Assembly: GCA_024803745.1 (NCBI GenBank) | Contig: JANJXV010000013.1 | Coordinates: forward strand, 35,548,501-35,612,500 | Direction of reading: 5' to 3' | Length of the DNA stretch: 64,000 bases | Source: Megascapheus bottae | Lineage: Eukaryota > Chordata > Mammalia > Rodentia > Geomyidae | In this document: piece by piece, positions 41,901 through 50,900 of the stretch | Numbering within the stretch: position 1 is the first letter of the stretch | How the letters are laid out: each line of letters starts with the position of its first letter | The notes under the pieces: model-generated | Database searches by the model: none | Told to the model about the DNA's origin: nothing | The model's input: only the letters and a program-made list of their open reading frames with translations | Translations under genes and position numbers: made by a program

Positions 41901-44900
41901 AACAGCATTTGCTAGCACAATCATCTATCGAAATTGTTTTCTTTTTGAAAGATGTCACAGGCCTTTTTTTGTCCGTTTTAGGACTTGAACTCTGGGCCTG
42001 GGCGCTCTCCCTGAGCTCTTCAAGCCCTACCCTGTAGTGCTACTGTTGCCATATGCTTTTGAGATGTATGTTTTACAACAGTCGTGGTGGCCCACGCCTT
42101 TAATCCTAGCTAGTCAGGAGGCTGAGATCTGAGGGCCAACGTTCAAAGCCAGCCCCGACACAAAAGTACTTGAGACTCTTATCTCCAATTAACCACTAGA
42201 AAATGGGAAGTGTGGCTATAGCTCAAGGAGTAGGGCAGTAGCCTTGAGCTGAAGAGCTTAGGGACAATGCCAAGGCCTAGAGATCAAGTCCCATAACCCA
42301 CACATACAAAAAATTTAAAAAAAGTTAACACAATACAAACACACTAAAATCTTCTAAGTCATTTTATAAATTTACTCACTAGTTAGCAATTTCAGAGGGG
42401 GGAAAAAAAGCCAAAGGCCAGTGGCTCAGGCCTATAATTCTACTTAGAAGGCTAATGGCTGAAGAAACATGGTCTAAAGCCAGCCAGGGCAGGCAAATCC
42501 AAAAAACTTGAGCCATAAAGCAAAGCAAAAGTGTGAGGCACTGAGTTCAAACCCCTGTACTGGCCCAGGAAAAAAAAAAAATCACAAGGTACCTGGTTCA
42601 CATACCTATTCAGAAAAAAAATCTGCTAATAATTATAACAAGAGCAAAACTCTTGTGGATAACATTTGACAATTATGTTTACACATAATGAAGTATGTTA
42701 TTAGAAAATACATTGAAGGGGGCTGGGAGTTTGGCCCAGTGGTAGAGTGCTTGCCTAGCATGCACCAAGACCAGGGTTAGATTTCATGGTACCACATACA
42801 TAGAAAAAGCCAGAAATGGTACTGTGGCTCAAGTGGTAGAGCTCTAGCCTTGAGAAACTCCAAGGACTCAGGCTGAATTCAAGCCCCAGAGCTGGCAAAA
42901 AAAAAAAAGAAAAGGAAAGAAAATACAATACATTGAAGGACTGGGAATGTGGCTTAGTGGAAGAGTGCTTACCTAGCATGCATAAAGCCTTGAGTTTGAT
43001 TCTTCTGTACCACACAAACAACACTGTGGCTCAAGTGGTAGAGTGCTAGCCTTGAGCAAAATGAAGCGCAGGGACACTGCCCAGGCCCCAAGTCCAGTCT
43101 CCAGGATTGGCAAAAGAAAAAAAAAAAAAATATATATATATATACATATATTGAAGTATTAAGTCATCATGTAGCAATGTAATCATTTATAATTCAGAAA
43201 ATGTAAACCCAAATGTGTGGATTCTAAATTCCTGGGTTCCACCAACTATGGATTGAAAAAAATTCCAAGAAAAAGAAAATTGCAGTGTATATTTTTCTTA
43301 TGATTCCCCAAACTACACAGTATGACAAGTATTTACATAGTATTTTATTAGCTATTCACTATCTAGAGATGACTGAGATTATATGAAGAATGTTTGGGTT
43401 AGATATAAATGTTTTTATAAAGATTTTGGTTCCTGAGTTTTCATATACCAACACATAACAATTTGTCAAAACATCAATATCAGCTGGACAGTGGAGGCTT
43501 ATGCCCATAATCCTGCTACTAGGGAGGCTGAGACCTAAGGATTATAGTTCAAAATCCAACCAGTAAGACAAATCTAAGATACTCTTACCTACAATTAACT
43601 AGCAAAAAGCTAGGGGGTGCTGGATCCAATGGTAAAGAACCAGGAATGAATGAGAAAGCAGTGAGTCCAAGTTCCCAGTGCAACACAGTCATACATATAT
43701 ATACATTCTCACTAACACACACACACATACACACACACACACACACAACTGGGGACAGTGGCTTGAGCCTGTAATCCTAGCTCAAAGTCCTGGAGACACT
43801 TATCTCCAATTAATCACCAGGAAATCAGAAGTGGAGTTGTAGCTCAAGACGTAGGGCGGTAGCCTTGAGCTGAAGAGCTCAGGGACAATGCCCAGGCCCA
43901 AAGGTCAAGTCCCACAACCATCAAAAGAAAACAAATGGGTCCAAGGGTTGGAAGCATGGCTCAGGTGGTAGGGCATCATATACAAAGTTTGAGTCCCATC
44001 TCAAAAAAAAAAAAAAAAAGTCCATCAATAGGAAAGTTTCTCTCGAAACTTTCATAGGATCGAATAACCTCAAAATAAAAATTATAAAAGTTTGCCAAAC
44101 ATAGTGTTGTACACCTTACAGAAAAAAAAGGCAAGATTTCAAATTTGAGATAGCTTGGAAATTTCCTTAAAAGCAGTAGGGAAGCTGGGCACCAGTGACT
44201 GTTCCTCTACACCTAGCTACCCAGGAGACTGAGATCTGAGGATCCCGGTTCAAAGCCAGTCCAACAAGAAAGTCTTTGAGACTCTTATCTCCAATAAACT
44301 ACCAAACAAGCCAGAAGGGGAACTGTGGCTCAAGCGATAGTGCTAGCACTGTGACAAAAAGCTCAGGGATGACTGGGCACAGTGACTCAGGCCTGTAACT
44401 CTAACTACTCAGAGGCTGAGATCTAAGGATCACGACTCAAAGCTAGCCAGGCACTAAAGTCTGTGAGACTCTTATCTTCAATTAACCACTAGAAAACCAG
44501 AAGTGGTGCTGTGGGTAGGGCAAGGGGTAGGGCAGTAGTCTTGAGTGGAAAAACTCAGGGACAGTGCCCAGGCCCATGGCCGAGTGCTTGCCTAGCATAC
44601 ACAAAAAAAGCCAGAGGTGGTACTGTGATCCAAGTGGTAGAGCATTGAGAAAGCCCACGGACATTGCCCAGGCCCTGCATTCAAGCCCCAGGACTAACAA
44701 AATAATAAATATATATATATTTTTAAAAAATGGTTGAGAAACATCTTCCCAGTAAAAAGCTTAGAAATGAAAATAGGAACCTCTGTAAGTAGTGATAATT
44801 AACTTTCGTAGGAACAAACCATTCCGCTTTACCTAAAAGAAATAGCTGAATCAGGTCTTAAAGCTTTCAAAACATCCAAGGAAGCTATTATAAAAACGAC

Positions 44901-47900
44901 AATGTTTGAGGCCTATCTCCAGTTTAAGTGACCTACTAACGCTTGGGACATTATATGTATGCATTAATGGAGTTTGGGCTTCAAAGCCAGCAATAAATTC
45001 AATGAGCAAAACTTGTCAAAACGAAATCACACAATCCTAAATTAGATAAAGGATGCAAGAAACAAGTCGCATGATTTCCAAGCATATGGCAGACCCCAGA
45101 AATTAATGACTAAATTACTTTATTATTTTAACAACTATACGAAATGTTCTACCAGACATGAAATGTAACAATGATTTAATTATTAACCTCTATAGCCTCA
45201 ATTAACCTAACTGGCTGCCAGAAAAAAAAAAAAATCAGGAAAACAGATTGCCTGTGGCCATCCCTTGGTACATTCCATCAGCAGTTTCAGTACACTGAAG
45301 TAGTGTATAAGCTTCAAACAAGACCATAAAAACAGTGAAGTGTTATGACTCCTAAAGGATAACCTTTCAAAAAAAATTTACTCATTCACAAAACTAGAGA
45401 GGCAACTTTAATTCACTACCTGCTAGAAATTTAAGTTGAAATAGTATCTATTTTGGTTTATCTACTTTAGCCAGATGCCAATGGCTCACTCAGATAATTC
45501 TTGTTACTTAAGAGGTTCAGATCTGAGGCTCAGTTTGAAGCCAGCCTAGACAGGAAACTTTCATCTCCAGCTAACCACTAAACAGCTGCATGTGCAGCTG
45601 TGGCTCAAGTGGTAGAATGCTAGCCTTGAGCAAAAAAGCTGAAGGACAGTGCCCAGTTTCCAAGTTCAAGCCCCAGTACAAGCAAAAGAAAAAAAAAAAG
45701 CAATATTTAACACAGGCATGGGTAGTTCATGACTATAATCTTAGCCACCAGAAGGCTGAGATCTGCAGGATCATGGTCAACAGTCCGCTAAGGCAGGAAG
45801 TTTACTAGACTTCAACAAAATAATCAGCAAAAACCAGGACTGGTGATTGTCTCGAGGAAGATAGCAAGTCTACAAACTTGAGTACTACTAAACAGGCTAA
45901 TGAATATAGGATATATATAACACAGCCATAAATATACAATTGGGGGACATCATATTGAACAAGACAAGTTCAAAAAGCCAGATGTTTTCATTCTCATACG
46001 GAGGTTAGACCTAAAGACATATTTTCATGAACATGTACATATGTATACCTATATATTTATATGGACAAAAGAGAAGGGGCAAAGGTTAATCTTGAAATAC
46101 ATTGCAACTATATATGAAAGCAACAGTTTCTCAATTAAACCTGTTGTCAATAGTGGCTCTGGGAAGGCAATGAAAGAAAGCTGTTGGAGAGGCTATCTGT
46201 GAGAGGGGGTTGGGCTAATAAGGGAGTGTGAATGAGGATATATAGGGTCAAAGCAGTTGCATGTGTGAAAAACAAAACAAGAAAACCTATTGCTTGAGAA
46301 GTGAGAGTGATACAGGAGATGAGTTCAATTGTGTGAATGAAACATATATATTGGAAATGTCATTAAGTGTATGCTCATTATGAAATACATGCTTGATGAG
46401 TGCAAAATACACATTTCAAGAAAGTCATCATCATAAAAAGAATACTCTTCGAACCCAGAACAAATGCTGGAGCAATTATCACCACAAAAAAAGGGACATC
46501 TCAGCCAGGTATTGATAGCCTGAAATCCTAGCTACTCAGGAGGATGAGATAGGATATCAGTTTGAAGCCAGGAAAGTCTGTGAGGATCTTATCTTCAATT
46601 AGTCACCAAAAGGGAAGTGGAATTGTGGCTTAAGTGGTAATGTGCCGTGCCAGCCTTGAACACTAAAGCTTAACAAAAATCTGAGGTCCTGAATTCAAGC
46701 CCCAGTACCCGCACCAAAAAAGTTATCTCCCATGTAAAAAGGCTTATGTCATACATATGCAAAAGCTAAGGGTTATATTTGAACATGTCATCACAAAACA
46801 TTTAATTTTTTCACAAAGGACAAAAACAGATTTGGGACCTTACATGTCATCCTTTATTTTTGTTATATTTCAACTTATTATCAGAAAACTTATGTCAATA
46901 CTGCCTTGGATATGAACTTCTCTTTTAACTACCACATAATATCTCCCAACATAATTTTCCTTTGGAGGTCTCTTAGGTATACAAATGGTGACTTACCCAC
47001 ATTCTGCTTCCTTGAGCCTTAGAAAAGCAGATGAGTTTCTTAGTAAGTTTTAGCTAAAGCAAACATTCATCATTTTTGTTCAAAGGTTGTGTATTTCAGC
47101 ATGTGGGGAATGTAAACTTTGACCTATTATAATAATCATTTGACCATTGTAATAATCTACTGTGTTTTCTGCAAAAATTTGCAAGCAAAATTAACTTAGC
47201 AATAAATAAAAAATTATAGCCAGGACATTGGTGGCTAATCAGGAGGCTGAGATCTGAGGACTGTGGTCTGAAGCCAGCCAGGACAGTCCATGATGCTATC
47301 TCCTATTCATAACAGATAAAGCTGGAAGTGGTGCTGAAGCTCAAGTGCTAGTGTGCTAGTCTTGGGCAAAAAGAGCTCAGCGACACTGCCCAGACCAGAG
47401 GCTCAAATACCACGACCAGCAAAAATAAGTTAAGATAATTTACAAAGTAACAAACGCACTTGTTTGTATTCAAAAATACTAACAGGTGCTGGTGGCTCTC
47501 ATTTGTAATCCTAATTACTCAGAAGACTGAAATCTGAGAATCTCAGTTGAAAGCCAGCCTGGGCAAAAAAAGTCTGTGAGACTCTAAGTTCCAATTAACT
47601 ACCAAAAAGTAAAGCACTACTACTTGAGAAGAAAAATTCCAGGACAGTGCCCAGGTCTGGTGGTGCACAACAAGAAAAAAAAAAAGTATGCTCTTCACAG
47701 AAAGCAGTAGTGAAGTCTTAAGAGATCTTTATTTCTTTTCAAAGGACCTTTCATAGACAGTGGGTATGGCAGGGCACCAAGCGTCTGTTAAATGCCTGCA
47801 ATACCACCATTTGGGAAGCTGAGTCAGGAGGATCATACTTTGAGACCAGCCTATGACTACACAGAGAAACTGTCATCCTCTACTTCCTACAGTTGAAAAT

Positions 47901-50900
47901 GGGAAAAAAATTTGAAAAAAAAAAAAAAGACTATCTTAAAAAAAAAAAACTATTAAAACACGTGAATCTTATAACCTCAATGGTCTTAAGAGAAAATTAC
48001 GAGCTACCTGTTTCTTTAAACTCAATTCAGAGCACCTGCTGTGTGCTGCTATCCATTCTATTTTTAAGAATGGAAGTTTCCAACTGCAATATCATGAAAG
48101 TTTTAAGTGTTTATCTGTGAATTAAAAATATAATTAGGTATAATTAGGGACAGTCATTCCATACATGTCCAAAAAAAATATAAAGCATGACTACTCTTCA
48201 CAAAACCGTACAAACTGAGTAATACAACATTTTTCTGCTTCACAACTAATTTTAAAATTTATATGCTTAAAAAAAAATAAATCTAGCCGGTTGCTGGTGT
48301 CTCATGCCTCTAATTGTAACTACTTAGGAGGCTGATATCTGAGGATCACAGTTCAAAGCCAGATCAGGCACAAAAGTCTGTGACTCTTATCTCCAAGTAA
48401 CCTCCAGAAAACTGGAATTGGCGCTATGACTCAACGTGTTGAAGAGCATTACCCTTGAGCTGAAGAGCTAAGGGAATAGTGCCCAAGACCAGAGTTCAAG
48501 CCATAGGATGGACCAAAAAAAAAAAAAAAAAAAAAAAGGCCTGTTTAAAAAGTAAGTCTATAAATTTTGCTTCATAAAGTTGAGAAATAATTTCACCTAA
48601 AAAGCATAAAAATAAGCATATATATCTAAGCATCATTATCCAAGTGATGATGTTCCTTTGCAGTTTTTGTATGAGATGACTTGTATACAGAGAAAAAGGC
48701 CACAAGAAAAAGAAAATGTAAAGATGTTAGTATTAGTGACAACACCTAAAAACTACTGCTACAATAAAAGCAGGAGTAACACAGTTCAATAAAACCTACA
48801 GAGCTTACTATTTAAAATAGTGAACTGAAAATAATTGTAACAAAGTTCTATCATTAGTCAAAACACCTCTGATAGCTAATTCATCAGCTGTGTTTACAAT
48901 TCTACTCTTTATTAAGAATTATGTTTTATGTTAAGAAATTGTAATAAAGTGTAGAGTAAAATCTGAATAATCACACAGACATGGACCACATTTATTACAA
49001 ACAGGAAAAGTGTAGATCTATAAGAGTACAGATTTTTGGTTCTTAAAAAAGGGAGAGAGCTACAAGCTGAAGTATAGAAAAGAAATCACCATAACCTATA
49101 TGTCATCATTTAGTCTACATTTTAAGATCACAAATATACAACACATCAAAATACAATTTAATCTATTTAAAGGAATTAAAACAGTATTAAGAGTAGAGAA
49201 GTTTATTTCAATTTAGGCCACTCATGTTCCATCCTGAATTCATTTTCATTTTCCAAGAAGAAATGTTATTTGGAAAAAAAGTGAAATTTATATGTCACAA
49301 CCTATTATTTACAAGGAAAGAAAAAACAAGTATAGAGAAGAATTCACATTAAAATTAAAAAAATAAAATAAAAAGCAACCAATTCTCTACATTCGTTTAT
49401 TAAAGAATTACAGCTTTTCACAAATGGGATACATTGTTGCTATTAAACAGGAGCATTACCTTCTTCATTTCTCCTTCAGCTATTGATAAAAATCATAATT
49501 CATTTTGAAACTTTTATGAACTTGATTTACTTAAAAACAAATCACTTCCCACAAGAAATATTGTAGCTTACATGTCACATTAATTATATGAAAAGCTACA
49601 GAAACTACAGGGAACAAGATCCAAGGAAATATAGCAAAACTGTACAATATCTTAATTTGTTGTAACTTAGTGACCCTTTAGATCACTATAAAAAGTGGTT
49701 CTGTAAGAACTGAGAATAACTGGAGGGTGAACAAACTCCATATTTAAAAACTTACATTTCTTAATATAAAAAATACTTAAACTATGCTTAGGGCATTTGT
49801 ACGCAATAACTAGAATGTTATTTAAAATGTTCCCATAAAAGTAGGATGCAATAAAGATACTTTGATATCATTGTGATCACATTTAGACTCAATACTTGAT
49901 AACTCTCTTTATGAGTAAGTCGTACCATTGCTTGTTCTTATGATATTAAATCATGTGAAGCAGTGGTTTGGGGATGCAGGAGGAAAGTATTACATTTCAA
50001 AGAATTGAGGCTAACATGACTCCTTAATATTATAATACTAAAGTTGGTCTAAATCTCAAAATTAGATAAATTATTCCTATATACTCATTCACAGAGTTTT
50101 ACAGCACTTTCCATACTTCAGGGGGAAAAGTAATGAATGCTTCATATCTTAAAACGTATAGTTTACAGAAGTAATTATAATTACGTTGCTAACTTAGTTG
50201 TAGAAAAGCTGGTGATATACTGTGTCACTTTTTTCTGAATTATAACCTCAATTTCAATTGATATTTCAAATTGAAAAGTAATCTTAAAACTTTTTCTCTT
50301 TTTTCCCATTTGTATTTAAGCCAGACTTGCAAGCATTTTCTCTAGGGAGGCAGATTATTTTTTCATATTAAAAATGTATTTTCTATTAGAATAGACTTGT
50401 GTATTTTAGAGCTATACATATTAATTTAGTTGAATGTAAGTGAACGAGAACATCACAATTTCTCCATCATAAAGTACTAAGTGAGTTACAATAATGTATT
50501 AACAGAAGTTTATTTTCTTGAGAGTGAATACAGGATAGTATGTAAACACTGTTAGTATCACTTTTAATGAAACACATTCTTAGTATCAAACTCATATATT
50601 TTAAAAAATATTATATAGGTTATGCATCCTTACCAAAAATAATGGTCACTTTGACCACAGGCAAAGGAAATTTTAGCCATTCAAAGACTAAACAAAAAGT
50701 AAAATGTGGAAACGAAGAGGAAACCAGCAGAGAAGAGGAGATAGCTCAGGGATGCATTTGTGAACCCAGTATTCAATCTAGTAACTTAAGAGTCTAAACA
50801 AGAAATATTAAATACAATTACCATTTCTTCACAAGATGATTTGAACATATATGTATTGTGTACATTTTATACATACATAATGTATTTGTGTTTATATGAT

